Below are positions 1-7,667 of a stretch of DNA of 64,000 nt, in pieces (position 1 is the stretch's first letter; each line of letters begins with the position of its first letter). Both the position numbers and the translations under genes were made by a program. Under the pieces are notes generated by a model that worked only from the letters and a program-made list of their open reading frames with translations, did no database searches and was not told the origin of the DNA. This DNA is from Paractinoplanes maris. Lineage in GTDB: Bacteria > Actinomycetota > Actinomycetes > Mycobacteriales > Micromonosporaceae. The stretch lies in NCBI RefSeq assembly GCF_023544465.1, contig NZ_JALPVL010000015.1:186001-250000 (forward strand). The letters run 5' to 3'.

Positions 1-223
1 CGAGATGCTCGACAAGGTGCGCGCGGTGCGCCGCCGCGTCCATGCTGACAATCTCGAGGTCCGTCTCGAGGTCGACGGTGGCATCGCGGCCGACACGATC
101 GAGCAGGCGGCCGAGGCCGGCGCCGACGCGTTCGTGGCGGGCACCGCGGTCTACGGGGCCGAGGACCCGGCCGCGGCCATCGGCAAGCTGCGCGCCCTCG
201 CGGGAGCGGGAGGAGTCGGATGA
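1..223 (+). CDS. rpe: Ribulose-phosphate 3-epimerase, C-terminal part
   Basis: This is the last ~73 residues of ribulose-5-phosphate 3-epimerase, the pentose-phosphate/Calvin enzyme that interconverts ribulose-5-P and xylulose-5-P. The frame is open from the window edge and the start lies outside. Seen: the family's C-terminal beta-strand block EVDGGI, with the conserved Asp of the metal/acid-base site, followed by AGADAFVAGTAVYG, the phosphate-binding Gly-rich loop typical of Rpe TIM barrels. Its TGA overlaps the next gene's ATG (ATGA), so the two are probably translationally coupled. Rpe beside riboflavin genes is a common actinobacterial arrangement (rpe supplies or drains ribulose-5-P, the RibB substrate). 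Confidence 0.9.
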   Translation, partial: EMLDKVRAVRRRVHADNLEVRLEVDGGIAADTIEQAAEAGADAFVAGTAVYGAEDPAAAIGKLRALAGAGGVG

Positions 224-1227
224 GCACCGGGGTCGCTGATCCCCAGCACGACGAGCTCGGTCCCGAGCCCGAGGACCGTCCCGACCTGATCCTGGTGGTC
301 GACGACGACCAGGACATCGCCAGCTTCGTCGAGTTCAACCTGAAGGTGCACGGCTTCGACGTGATCCGCGCCCGCGACGGGCAGGACGCGCTCGAGGTGA
401 TGGAGGACCGGCGTCCCGACCTGGCCGTGGTCGACTGGATGATGCCGCGGATGGACGGTGTCGAGCTGACCCGCCGGCTGCGCGCCGAGCCGCTCACCTC
501 GGCCCTGCCGGTGATCATGCTGACGGCCAAGAGCATGACTGTCGACAAAGTGGTGGGCCTGACCGCCGGCGTCGACGACTACCTGGTCAAGCCGTTCGAC
601 ACGGCCGAGCTGATCGCCCGCGTGTCGTCCACGCTGCGGCGCAACAAGGAGTTCCGCGAGACCTCGCCGCTGACCGGCCTGCCCGGCAACGCTCGGGTGC
701 GGCGCGAGATCTCCGACCGGATGAAGGCCGGCGGCGAGTACGCCGTGGGCTACATCGACATCGACCGGTTCAAGAGCGTCAACGACGTCTACGGCTTCGA
801 CCGCGGCGACGAGTTCATCACGGCGCTGGCCCGCAGCCTGCACCGCGCGGTGGCCACGGTCGGCCCGCCCTCGATCTTCCTGGGCCACATCGGTGGCGAC
901 GACTTCGTCTTCATCTGCACCCCCGAGCAGGTGCTCCCGCTGACCAAGCGGATGGTCGGCGACTTCGAGCAGGCGGCCGATCAGCTCTACGACGCGATCG
1001 ACGCCGAGCGCGGCTACATCGAGGTGCCCGACCGGCGCGGCAACAAGAACCGCGCCGCGCTGGTGACGCTCTCGATCGGCGTCGCCCAGGCGACCGTCGA
1101 GGGCCGCCGCTTCGCCGACCCGCGGGTGGTCATCGGGGTGGCCTCGGAGATGAAAAAGGTCGCCAAATCCCAGCCGGGCTCGTATGTGGCGATCGACCGC
1201 CGACGGGCCGACGGCGCCGAAGCCTGA
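220..1227 (+). CDS. Response regulator with GGDEF-like output domain
   Basis: 335-residue cytosolic signalling protein. Residues ~22-140 form a CheY-type receiver: acidic pair in VVDDDQD (27-32), phosphoacceptor Asp72 in VVDWMMPRMDG, conserved Thr102 and Lys124 (LVKPFD). Residues ~150-325 form a GGDEF-fold domain, with LTGLPGNARV (151-160) as the usual entry motif, YIDIDRFKSVND (178-189), and a signature reading GGDDF (225-229) instead of GG(D/E)EF. Both acidic positions are retained, so diguanylate cyclase activity is possible, but this variant is often treated as degenerate. The start overlaps rpe by ATGA. No histidine kinase is visible nearby. Cyclic-di-GMP synthesis versus a catalytically silent sensor cannot be decided from sequence. 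Confidence 0.85.
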   Translation: MSTGVADPQHDELGPEPEDRPDLILVVDDDQDIASFVEFNLKVHGFDVIRARDGQDALEVMEDRRPDLAVVDWMMPRMDGVELTRRLRAEPLTSALPVIMLTAKSMTVDKVVGLTAGVDDYLVKPFDTAELIARVSSTLRRNKEFRETSPLTGLPGNARVRREISDRMKAGGEYAVGYIDIDRFKSVNDVYGFDRGDEFITALARSLHRAVATVGPPSIFLGHIGGDDFVFICTPEQVLPLTKRMVGDFEQAADQLYDAIDAERGYIEVPDRRGNKNRAALVTLSIGVAQATVEGRRFADPRVVIGVASEMKKVAKSQPGSYVAIDRRRADGAEA

Positions 1228-1333
1228 GGTCAGCGAGCCGCGGTGGTTGTGCGTTCAAGTCGCGCGGCTGTGAGATGGCTCGCCCCGGGGGTGGCAAAAT
1301 CCGCCAGTCGTGTAAAACTCGGGGTGACCCACC

Positions 1334-1525
1334 ACGCGCTGGCGGGACTCGGTGAAATTCCGAACCGGCGGTGATCCGATCTCTGGATGTGTTTCCAGGG
1401 TTCGGTAAGCCCGCGACCCGGACGTCGTTCTGCGACGGACGGTGGACCTGGTGAGACTCCAGGGCCGACGGTTGATCAAGCCCTTCTCAGGCTCGGTCAG
1501 ACAGTCCGGATGGGAGACAGCGCGT
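1334..1525 (+). promoter_or_regulatory. FMN riboswitch (RFN element)
   Basis: The region contains the RFN consensus blocks in order: GGTGAAATTCCGAACCGGCGG (split by the hairpin loops), AAGCCCGCGACC, CTGGTGAGACTCCAG, GCCGACGGT and AGTCCGGATGGGAGA. A closing P1 helix is perfect: ACGCGCTG at 1334-1341 pairs with CAGCGCGT at 1518-1525. It senses flavin mononucleotide and is expected to lower expression of the ribD-ribE-ribBA-ribH transcript when FMN is abundant. About 125 nt separate it from the ribD start, leaving room for an expression platform. Confidence 0.96.
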
Positions 1526-1551
1526 CGGCATCGGAACGAGGGCTGCCCAGC

Positions 1552-1579
1552 CCCCGGCCGGGGTACGCGCAGCGTACCC
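1552..1579 (+). terminator. Likely riboswitch expression platform (alternative hairpins)
   Basis: Two mutually exclusive palindromes lie between the RFN aptamer and ribD: CCCCGGCCGGGG at 1552-1563 and a perfect 8-bp stem GGGTACGC/GCGTACCC at 1561-1568 and 1572-1579 with a GCA loop. They share 1561-1563, so forming one weakens the other. A T-containing stretch (GGCGTTTTCTG) follows ~20 nt later. That such overlap forms the ON/OFF switch is inference. Confidence 0.5.
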
Positions 1580-1651
1580 TCGTGCCCGATTTCGGCGTTT
1601 TCTGCCTCTTCCTGCCCGCGCGTGACAGCACCGCGCGAGAGGAAGACACCG

Positions 1652-2713
1652 ATGGTGACCGAGGACGAGGCGATGCGCCGCGCGATCGCGCTGGCCGCCC
1701 GCGGACTCGGCACGACCAGCCCCAACCCGGTGGTCGGCTGCCTCCTGCTCGACACCGACGGCGAGGTCGTCGGTGAGGGGTTCCACGCCTACGCCGGTGG
1801 CCCGCACGCCGAGATCGTGGCGCTGGCCCAGGCCGGCGACCGGGCCCGCGGCGGCACCGCCGTCGTCACGCTCGAACCCTGCAACCACACCGGCCGCACC
1901 GGCCCCTGCAGCCAGGCCCTGATCAACGCCGGGGTGCGCCGCGTCGTGATCGCGGTCGACGACCCGACACCGGTCGCGACGGGCGGGGCCGTCCGGTTGC
2001 GCGCCTCGGGGGTGCAGGTCGAGACCGGTGTGCGGCGCTTGGAGGCGACCGAGGGCAATGTGGCCTGGCTGACCGCCGTGCGCCGCAGCCGGCCGTACGT
2101 GACCTGGAAGTTCGCAACCACGCTGGACGGGCGCTCGGCCGCCGCCGACGGCACCAGCCAGTGGATCACCTCGGCCCCGGCCCGCTCGGACGTGCACGTG
2201 CTGCGGGGCACGGTCGACGCGATCGTCGCCGGCGTGGGCACGGTCATCGCCGACGACCCTCAGCTCACCGTCCGCGATCTGCGGGACGGCAGCCTCGCCA
2301 TCAAGCAGCCGCTCCGGGTCGTCGTCGACTCCCGGGGGCGTACGCCGGAGAAAGCACGAGTCAGGGACGCCGCCGCACCCACCTGGATCGCCACGAGCGA
2401 CGAGCTCGGCACCGGGCCGGACGGCCGCGTCGACCTGGCCGCGCTGCTGGCCGCCCTGTTCGGCCGCGGCATCCGATCGGTGCTGCTCGAGGGCGGTCCC
2501 ACGCTGGCCGGCGCGTTCCTCGAGGCCGGCCTGGTCGACCAGGTCGTCGGCTATGTGGCTCCCAAGCTGCTCGGCGCGGGCCGGCCGGCTCTGGTCGAGG
2601 CGGGCATCGGCACCATCGCCGACGCCATCGAGCTCGACCTCAAGGACATCACGCAGATCGGTCCCGACCTGCGCTTCACGGCGTCGCTGCGACCCAACAA
2701 AGAGGAGAGCTGA
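1652..2713 (+). CDS. ribD: Bifunctional riboflavin deaminase/reductase RibD
   Basis: 353 residues, the usual length. The N-terminal half is the pyrimidine deaminase: zinc-binding HAE (52-54) and the PCN...C pair at Cys77 and Cys86 (EPCNHTGRTGPC). The C-terminal half is the NADPH-dependent reductase, beginning around RPYVTWKFATTLDG and with LLEGGPTLAGAF near the end. Together they carry out the second and third steps of riboflavin synthesis from the GTP-derived pyrimidine. The start chosen is ATG 1652, preceded by AGAGGAAG; the frame is open further upstream, but that part lies over the riboswitch. First gene of the rib operon, under the FMN riboswitch; its stop overlaps ribE (TGATG). Confidence 0.95.
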   Translation: MVTEDEAMRRAIALAARGLGTTSPNPVVGCLLLDTDGEVVGEGFHAYAGGPHAEIVALAQAGDRARGGTAVVTLEPCNHTGRTGPCSQALINAGVRRVVIAVDDPTPVATGGAVRLRASGVQVETGVRRLEATEGNVAWLTAVRRSRPYVTWKFATTLDGRSAAADGTSQWITSAPARSDVHVLRGTVDAIVAGVGTVIADDPQLTVRDLRDGSLAIKQPLRVVVDSRGRTPEKARVRDAAAPTWIATSDELGTGPDGRVDLAALLAALFGRGIRSVLLEGGPTLAGAFLEAGLVDQVVGYVAPKLLGAGRPALVEAGIGTIADAIELDLKDITQIGPDLRFTASLRPNKEES

Positions 2714-3312
2714 TGTTCACCGGCATCGTCGAGGAGCTGGGCGAGGTCGTCGGCCTGACCGACAACCGGAACGACTCCGCGGTCCTGGAGATCAAGGGCC
2801 CGCTGGTCACCTCGGACGCACGGCACGGCGACTCGATCTCGGTCAACGGCGTCTGCCTCACCGTGATCGACAACGTCGACGGGGTTTTCACCGCCGACGT
2901 GATGGGCGAGACGTTGCGCCGCTCGTCGCTCGGCGCGCTCGAGGTCGGCGGTCCGGTCAACCTGGAACGGGCCGCCGCGCTGGGCAGCCGCCTGGGCGGT
3001 CACCTGGTGCAGGGGCATGTGGACGGGGTGGCCCGGATCGTCTCGCGCGAGCCGGCCGCCGACTGGGAGGTCGTGCGGTTCTCGCTGCCGGCCGAGCTGT
3101 CCCGGTACGTGGTCGAGAAGGGCTCGATCACCGTCGACGGCGTGTCGCTGACGGTGATGGCCGTCGACGACGACACGTTCAGCGTCGGGATGATCCCGAC
3201 CACCTCGAAACTGACCGTGCTGGGCGCCAAGGACGTCGGTGACCCGGTGAACCTCGAAGTCGATGTGATCGCCAAGTACGTCGAGAAGATGCTGGGAGAC
3301 CGTCATGTCTGA
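2713..3312 (+). CDS. ribE: Riboflavin synthase (alpha subunit)
   Basis: 199 residues, a full-length lumazine-binding riboflavin synthase that dismutates two 6,7-dimethyl-8-ribityllumazine molecules to riboflavin. Two internally homologous barrels are visible: MFTGIVEELGEV at the start with SVNGVCLTV, and the second copy with TVDGVSLTV followed by IPTTSKLT. The N-terminal MFTGIVE is the family signature. An AGAGGAGAG ribosome site precedes an ATG that shares its A with the ribD stop (TGATG). The 3' end overlaps ribBA by 8 nt, so the three genes are almost certainly co-translated. Confidence 0.95.
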   Translation: MFTGIVEELGEVVGLTDNRNDSAVLEIKGPLVTSDARHGDSISVNGVCLTVIDNVDGVFTADVMGETLRRSSLGALEVGGPVNLERAAALGSRLGGHLVQGHVDGVARIVSREPAADWEVVRFSLPAELSRYVVEKGSITVDGVSLTVMAVDDDTFSVGMIPTTSKLTVLGAKDVGDPVNLEVDVIAKYVEKMLGDRHV

Positions 3313-4519
3313 GGCTTTTGCCGACGTCGAACGGGCGATCGCGGACATCGCCGCCGGTCGCGCCGTGATCGTGGTCGACAACGAGGACCGCGAGAACGAG
3401 GGTGACCTGATCTTCGCGGCCGAGAAGGCGACGCCCGAGCTGGTCGCCTTCATGGTCCGCTACACGTCGGGCTACATCTGCGTGCCGATCACCGAGGACG
3501 AGGCCGACCGCCTCGACCTGCCGCCCATGTTCCACACCAACCAGGACGCGCGGGGCACGGCGTACGCGGTGACGGTGGATGCCCGCGAGGGCGTCGCGAC
3601 CGGCATCTCGGCCGCCGACCGGGCCCGGACGATCCGCCTGCTGGCCTCGCCCGAGACCCAGCCGACCGACCTGTCCCGTCCGGGCCACGTGGTGCCGCTG
3701 CGGGCGAAATCCGGTGGTGTGCTGCGCCGCCCCGGCCACACCGAGGCCGCGATCGACCTGTCCGTGCTGGCCGGTCTGCGCCCCGCCGGTGTGCTCTGCG
3801 AGATGGTGAACGACGACGGCACCATGCAGCGCCGCCCCGATCTCGAGAAGTTCGCCGTCGAGCACGACCTCGCGCTGATCAGCATCACCGACCTCATCGC
3901 CTACCGCCGGCACCACCAGACCCAGGTCGAGCGGGTCGTCGAGACCCGGCTGCCGACCGAGCACGGCCAGTTCACCGCGGTCGGCTACCGGGCCCTGACC
4001 GACGACGGCGAGCACGTGGCGCTGGTCTACGGCGAGCTCGGCGACGGCGAGGACGTGCTGGTCCGCGTGCATTCGGAGTGCCTGACCGGTGACGTCTTCG
4101 GCTCGCAGCGCTGCGACTGCGGCCCGCAGCTCGACGCCGCCCTGCAGCGGGTGGCCGAGGTGGGCCGGGGCGTCGTGCTCTACATGCGCGGGCACGAGGG
4201 CCGGGGGATCGGCCTGCTGCACAAGCTCCAGGCCTACCAGCTGCAGGATCGCGGCTTCGACACGGTGGACGCGAACCTCGAGCTCGGCCTGCCGGCCGAC
4301 GCGCGCGATTACGGCACGGGCGCCCAGATCCTGTACGACCTGGGGGTGCGCTCGATGCGGCTGCTCACCAACAACCCGGCCAAGCGGGCCGGCCTCGAGG
4401 GCTACGGGCTGACCATCACCGGCCGCGAGGCGCTGCCCGTGCGGCTGCACCCCGAGAACGTGCACTACCTGCGGACCAAGCGGGACCGCATGGGGCACCT
4501 GTTCGAGGCGTTGGGCTGA
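3305..4519 (+). CDS. ribBA: 3,4-DHBP synthase / GTP cyclohydrolase II fusion
   Basis: 404-residue two-domain enzyme feeding both branches of riboflavin synthesis. Residues 1-~205 are dihydroxybutanone-phosphate synthase: metal-binding EDRENEGD (27-34), RPGHVVPLR (125-133) and HTEA (145-148). Residues ~206-404 are GTP cyclohydrolase II with the zinc cysteines Cys259, Cys270 and Cys272 (ECLTGDVFGSQRCDCG) and RGHEGRGIG (295-302). Both domains look catalytically intact, as is usual for actinobacterial RibBA. The ATG at 3305 overlaps ribE by 8 nt. A 46-nt gap with GAGGGGGAC leads to ribH. Confidence 0.95.
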   Translation: MSEAFADVERAIADIAAGRAVIVVDNEDRENEGDLIFAAEKATPELVAFMVRYTSGYICVPITEDEADRLDLPPMFHTNQDARGTAYAVTVDAREGVATGISAADRARTIRLLASPETQPTDLSRPGHVVPLRAKSGGVLRRPGHTEAAIDLSVLAGLRPAGVLCEMVNDDGTMQRRPDLEKFAVEHDLALISITDLIAYRRHHQTQVERVVETRLPTEHGQFTAVGYRALTDDGEHVALVYGELGDGEDVLVRVHSECLTGDVFGSQRCDCGPQLDAALQRVAEVGRGVVLYMRGHEGRGIGLLHKLQAYQLQDRGFDTVDANLELGLPADARDYGTGAQILYDLGVRSMRLLTNNPAKRAGLEGYGLTITGREALPVRLHPENVHYLRTKRDRMGHLFEALG

Positions 4520-4565
4520 ATTCCCGCCCGGTTGCCACGACGATGGACTTCTACGAGGGGGACAG

Positions 4566-5042
4566 ATGGCCGGTTTCGGTGATCCGAAGATGGAGACGGT
4601 CGACGCGGCCGGGCTGCGGCTCGGCATCGTCGGCGCGCGCTGGCACGCCGACCTGATCGATCACATGATCGACCGGGCGCGGGCCGCCGCCGAGGAGTGC
4701 GGGGTCACCGATGTCGTGGTGACGCGGGTGGCGGGCTCGGTCGAGCTGCCGGTCGTGGCGCAGGCGCTGGCCCGCACCTGTGACGCGGTGGTGGCTCTGG
4801 GCGTGGTGATCAAGGGCGAGACCGACCACTACGCCTACGTGAACGACTCGGTGACGGCCGGACTGACCAGGGTCGCGCTCGACGAGCGGACCCCGATCGG
4901 CCACGGCGTGCTGACGGTGCACAGCCTCGGGCAGGCCCGCGATCGGGCCGGCCTGGAGGATTCGGTCGAGGACAAGGGCTGGCAGTCCACGGTGGCCGTG
5001 CTCGACGCGGCGCTCGTGCTCCGCGAGCTGGCCAAGGGCTGA
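4566..5042 (+). CDS. ribH: 6,7-dimethyl-8-ribityllumazine synthase
   Basis: 158-residue lumazine synthase, which condenses DHBP with the ribityl-aminouracil; the product is the substrate of RibE. Motifs: GARWHADL near the N-terminus (active-site aromatic of the family), VAGSVELP, ALGVVIKGETDHYAYV containing the conserved catalytic His, and HGVLTVHSLGQARDRAG. The C-terminal EDKGWQSTVAVLDAAL matches the usual actinobacterial ending. Lumazine synthases of this type form icosahedral or pentameric shells. A GAGGGGGAC ribosome site precedes the ATG; last gene of the rib operon, followed by a strong hairpin. Confidence 0.93.
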   Translation: MAGFGDPKMETVDAAGLRLGIVGARWHADLIDHMIDRARAAAEECGVTDVVVTRVAGSVELPVVAQALARTCDAVVALGVVIKGETDHYAYVNDSVTAGLTRVALDERTPIGHGVLTVHSLGQARDRAGLEDSVEDKGWQSTVAVLDAALVLRELAKG

Positions 5043-5050
5043 CGGCGCGA

Positions 5051-5074
5051 TCCGGGCGCCTCCCGGCGCCCGGA
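5051..5074. terminator. Bidirectional terminator hairpin after ribH
   Basis: Perfect 10-bp inverted repeat TCCGGGCGCC / GGCGCCCGGA with a TCCC loop, exactly between the ribH stop (plus) and the end of the secreted-protein gene (minus). No T-tract on either side; such stem-only terminators are common in actinobacteria. Serves both converging transcripts (inference). Confidence 0.7.
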
Positions 5075-5081
5075 CCACCGG

Positions 5082-5543
5082 TCAGTTCTGCAGACGCGTG
5101 TTCTGGTTGATCGGTGCGCTGCCGGTCACCAGCATCGTGAGCCGGGCCCGCCCGCGCTCGAACGGCGCCCCGAGCACACTCGCGGTGACCCGGGTGATGT
5201 TCAGGATGCCGCCGTTGGCGCAGGTGAACTCGTCGGTCCCGGTGCCGCCGGCGATCAGGCCGTCGTCGCGGGTCTGGGTGACCGAGACGGTGGCCGTGCC
5301 GCTGACGTCGGCCGGGCAGGTGATGCCGAAGTTGACGTCCACGGCGGCGCCGCGCGCCACCAGGAAAGTCGAGAACACCGTGATCGGGTTGTCGGCGGAA
5401 GCGGAAGCGGAGGCCGAGGCAGAGGCCGAGGCAGAGGCCGAGGCAGAGGCCGCGGTGGAGGCGGCGGCGTTGGCCGGCGCGGGCGCCAGCGTGGTGAGCA
5501 GGACGGTGGACAGGGCCAGGGCAGTGATCTTGCGCAGTCGCAT
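5082..5543 (-). CDS. Secreted protein with Ala-Ser repeat linker
   Basis: 153 residues, function unknown. Seen: a Sec-type signal peptide (MRLRKITALALSTVLL, cleavage probably after PANA-A, ~26), a low-complexity alternating Ala-Ser stretch (~28-51), then a ~100-residue extracellular domain with two cysteines (TCPADVSG and FTCANGG) likely forming a disulfide. The mature domain resembles that of the upstream frameshifted gene (TCPA..., then D-x-IA-x-GT, then C...G, then GA-x-F...G-x-A), so the two are tandem paralogues. The ATG overlaps the paralogue's stop (TGATG), suggesting coupling. Role, perhaps cell-surface adhesion or matrix, cannot be inferred safely. Confidence 0.7.
   Translation of the reverse strand: MRLRKITALALSTVLLTTLAPAPANAAASTAASASASASASASASASASADNPITVFSTFLVARGAAVDVNFGITCPADVSGTATVSVTQTRDDGLIAGGTGTDEFTCANGGILNITRVTASVLGAPFERGRARLTMLVTGSAPINQNTRLQN
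5410..5445 (-). repeat. 12-bp coding microsatellite (Ala-Ser tract)
   Basis: Three perfect copies of GAGGCCGAGGCA (plus-strand reading) at 5410-5421, 5422-5433 and 5434-5445, flanked by degenerate GCGGAA copies. In the minus-strand gene they encode alternating Ser-Ala. The unit is a multiple of three, so copy-number change would lengthen or shorten the linker without breaking the frame. Confidence 0.85.
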
Positions 5544-5957
5544 CAGCTGATCCGAATCGTCTCGTCGAAGGAAATGTCGTCGCAGCCGATGCCGTCGCAG
5601 ACCGTGCGCACGGTGGTCGCGGTGGCCGGGCCGACGAGGAAGATCGCGCCGATCGGGTTGCGCTCCACCCGCAGCTCGATGCTCTGGGCGGTGCCGGTGC
5701 AGTCCGCCTTCTTCTGCCGGGTGCCCTGGGCGATGCGGTCGTCGTTGGCCGCGGTGACAGTGACGAGAACCTTGATGGTGGCGCCGGCCGGGCAGGTGGC
5801 ACTGAGGGTGACGACAACGCGCTCACCCTGTGCCGCGGTCGACGGTCACCACTCGGGTGCTGGACGGTCCGGTGTCGGCCTGCGCGCTCGGCGCGAGCAG
5901 CAGCGACCCGGTGATCAGGGCGGTCAGGACAGCCAGAAATGCGATGAAACGACGCAT
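5543..5957 (-). pseudogene. Frameshifted secreted paralogue
   Basis: The ATG at 5957 has a good ribosome site (GAGAGGA, 5 nt away) and opens a Sec signal peptide (MRRFIAFLAVLTALITG... cleaved near AQA-D), but the frame ends after 44 residues at a TGA near 5823. The next frame carries a clearly coding continuation, AAQGERVVVTLSATCPAG through to CDDISFDETIRIS and a stop at 5543-5545, with no start codon of its own. Removing one base around 5832-5843 (the GACCGCGGC stretch) joins the halves into a ~137-residue protein paralogous to the downstream gene. This is a one-base insertion, a sequencing error, or a +1 programmed shift; which one is undecided. Confidence 0.75.
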
Positions 5958-6078
5958 AACGGTCCTCTCAGCAGAGCAAGAGGGCCGCCTCCGGCGTTTA
6001 GGCGGTTCACCCCCGTGCCCGCCGTTGCACAATGTCACGCCCACGCAACCCGGCGCCACATCTTTAGATCGAAATACG

Positions 6079-6819
6079 TTACAGGCGACCGGCCTCGATG
6101 ATGCGGGCCAGGAACTGACGGGTGCGAGCCTCCACCGGGTCGCCCAGAACCTGCTCGGGCGGCCCCTGCTCGAGGACCCGGCCCTTGTCGAGGAACGCGA
6201 CCCGGTCGGCCACCTGGCGGGCGAAGCCCATCTCGTGGGTGGCCAGCACCATCGTCATGCCCTCGCCCTTGAGGTCGCGGATCATCGTCAGCACCTCGCC
6301 CACCAGCTCCGGGTCCAGCGCGGAGGTCACCTCGTCCAGCAGCAGCAGCCGCGGGTTGTTGACCAGGGCCCGCACGATCGCCACCCGCTGCTGCTGACCG
6401 CCGGAGAGCTTGTCCGGATAGCTGCCCGCCTTGTCGGCCAGGCCGACCCGGTCGAGCCACTCCCGCGCCTGGTCGCGCGCGTCCTGGGCCGCACGCCGGT
6501 GGACGCGCACCGGCGCCAGCGTGATGTTGTCGAGCACGGTCATGTGCGGGAACAGGTTGTACGACTGGAAGACCAGGCCGATCTTCTGCCGTACGGCGTC
6601 GGGGTCCACCCGCGGGTCGGTGATGTCCTCGCCGTCCAGCCGGATGACCCCGTCGTCGATCTCGGCCAGCAGGTTGACGCAGCGCAGCAGCGTCGACTTG
6701 CCCGAGCCGGAGGCGCCGATCAGCGCCACCACCTCGTGCTCGCCCACATCGAGGCTGAGCCCGTCGAGCACCACATTCGAGCCGAACGTCTTGCGGACGT
6801 CCGTGCAGGAGAGAACCAT
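6079..6819 (-). CDS. Polar amino-acid ABC transporter ATPase
   Basis: 246-residue GlnQ/HisP-type ATPase. Walker A GASGSGKST, Q-loop FQSYNLFPHM, signature LSGGQQQR, Walker B LLLDEVTSALDPE and the H-loop (LATHEMGFA) are all intact. It energises uptake by the permease and lipoprotein encoded just upstream in the same operon. The ATG at 6819 overlaps the permease stop (ATGA). PAAT-family membership (polar amino acids, opines) comes from the ATPase and binding-protein style; the exact ligand is not readable. Confidence 0.92.
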   Translation of the reverse strand: MVLSCTDVRKTFGSNVVLDGLSLDVGEHEVVALIGASGSGKSTLLRCVNLLAEIDDGVIRLDGEDITDPRVDPDAVRQKIGLVFQSYNLFPHMTVLDNITLAPVRVHRRAAQDARDQAREWLDRVGLADKAGSYPDKLSGGQQQRVAIVRALVNNPRLLLLDEVTSALDPELVGEVLTMIRDLKGEGMTMVLATHEMGFARQVADRVAFLDKGRVLEQGPPEQVLGDPVEARTRQFLARIIEAGRL

Positions 6820-7667
6820 CACTCGCCCCCGGCCTGGCGGCGGGCGGCGCGCAGCGTCACCCAGTCGGTGATCCCGATCAGCGGCAGGGCCAGCAGCACG
6901 AAAAGCACGCCGGCGACCACGTACGGGGTGAAGTTGGCGGTCTGGGCCACGCCGATCTGAGCCGCGCGGATGGCGTCGATCGGCCCGGCCAGCGAGATCA
7001 GCCCCACGTCCTTCTGCAGGGCCACGGTGTCGTTGAGCAGCGGGGGAGCGACCCGGCGGACGGCCTGGGGCAGCACCACGAAGCGCATCGACTGCCGATA
7101 GCTGAGCCCCAGCGACCGCGCCGCCGCGATCTGGCTCGGGTGCACCGACTCGATGCCGGCCCGGAACACCTCGGCCAGATAGGCCCCGTACGTGATCACG
7201 ATGGCCGCGCCGCCGAGCACGGTGACGCTCGGCGTGCCCTGCAGCCGCAGACCCGGGATACCGAACGCCATCAGGTAGATCACGATGATCAGCGGCAGAC
7301 CCCGGAACGAGTACGTATAGAGCGTCGCGAGGGCCCGTACGGGAAAGAACACCGGCCCTCGCAGGGTGCGCAGGACCGCGATGAGCAACCCCAGCGCCAG
7401 CGCGGCGAGCGCGCAGAACACCAGCATGCGCAGGTTGAGCCAGAGCCCTTGGAGGATCTCGGGCAGCCAGTCGACGGCGATGTCGGGGTCGAGGAACGAC
7501 TGACGCACCCGGTCCCACCCGGGGGCGCCGGTGATGAGCACGCCCAGCAGCGTGCCGACGATCGCCGTGGAGAGTGCGGCGAGCAGCACCGACCGGACCG
7601 CCTTCCGGCGGCGGAAGGTGATCCGGTCCTGCTGAATGAGGCTTGGTTCGTGGAACGGAGAGGTCAC
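6819..7667 (-). CDS. Polar amino-acid ABC transporter permease
   Basis: 282-residue HisM/GlnP-type inner-membrane permease. After a cytoplasmic N-terminus (~30 residues) and one TM helix there is a long extracytoplasmic segment, then the core permease domain, with YTYSFRGLPLIIVIY, YGAYLAEVFRAGIESV and the EAA-type loop AARSLGLSYRQSMRFVVLPQA that docks on the ATPase. The start chosen is GTG 7667, which overlaps the binding-protein stop (GTGA). Single permease gene, so probably a homodimer. Confidence 0.9.
   Translation of the reverse strand: MTSPFHEPSLIQQDRITFRRRKAVRSVLLAALSTAIVGTLLGVLITGAPGWDRVRQSFLDPDIAVDWLPEILQGLWLNLRMLVFCALAALALGLLIAVLRTLRGPVFFPVRALATLYTYSFRGLPLIIVIYLMAFGIPGLRLQGTPSVTVLGGAAIVITYGAYLAEVFRAGIESVHPSQIAAARSLGLSYRQSMRFVVLPQAVRRVAPPLLNDTVALQKDVGLISLAGPIDAIRAAQIGVAQTANFTPYVVAGVLFVLLALPLIGITDWVTLRAARRQAGGE

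Noticed and set aside
1442..1651. N-terminal extension of ribD to 1442
   Set aside because: It would translate through the FMN riboswitch; RibD relatives start at the ATG 1652.
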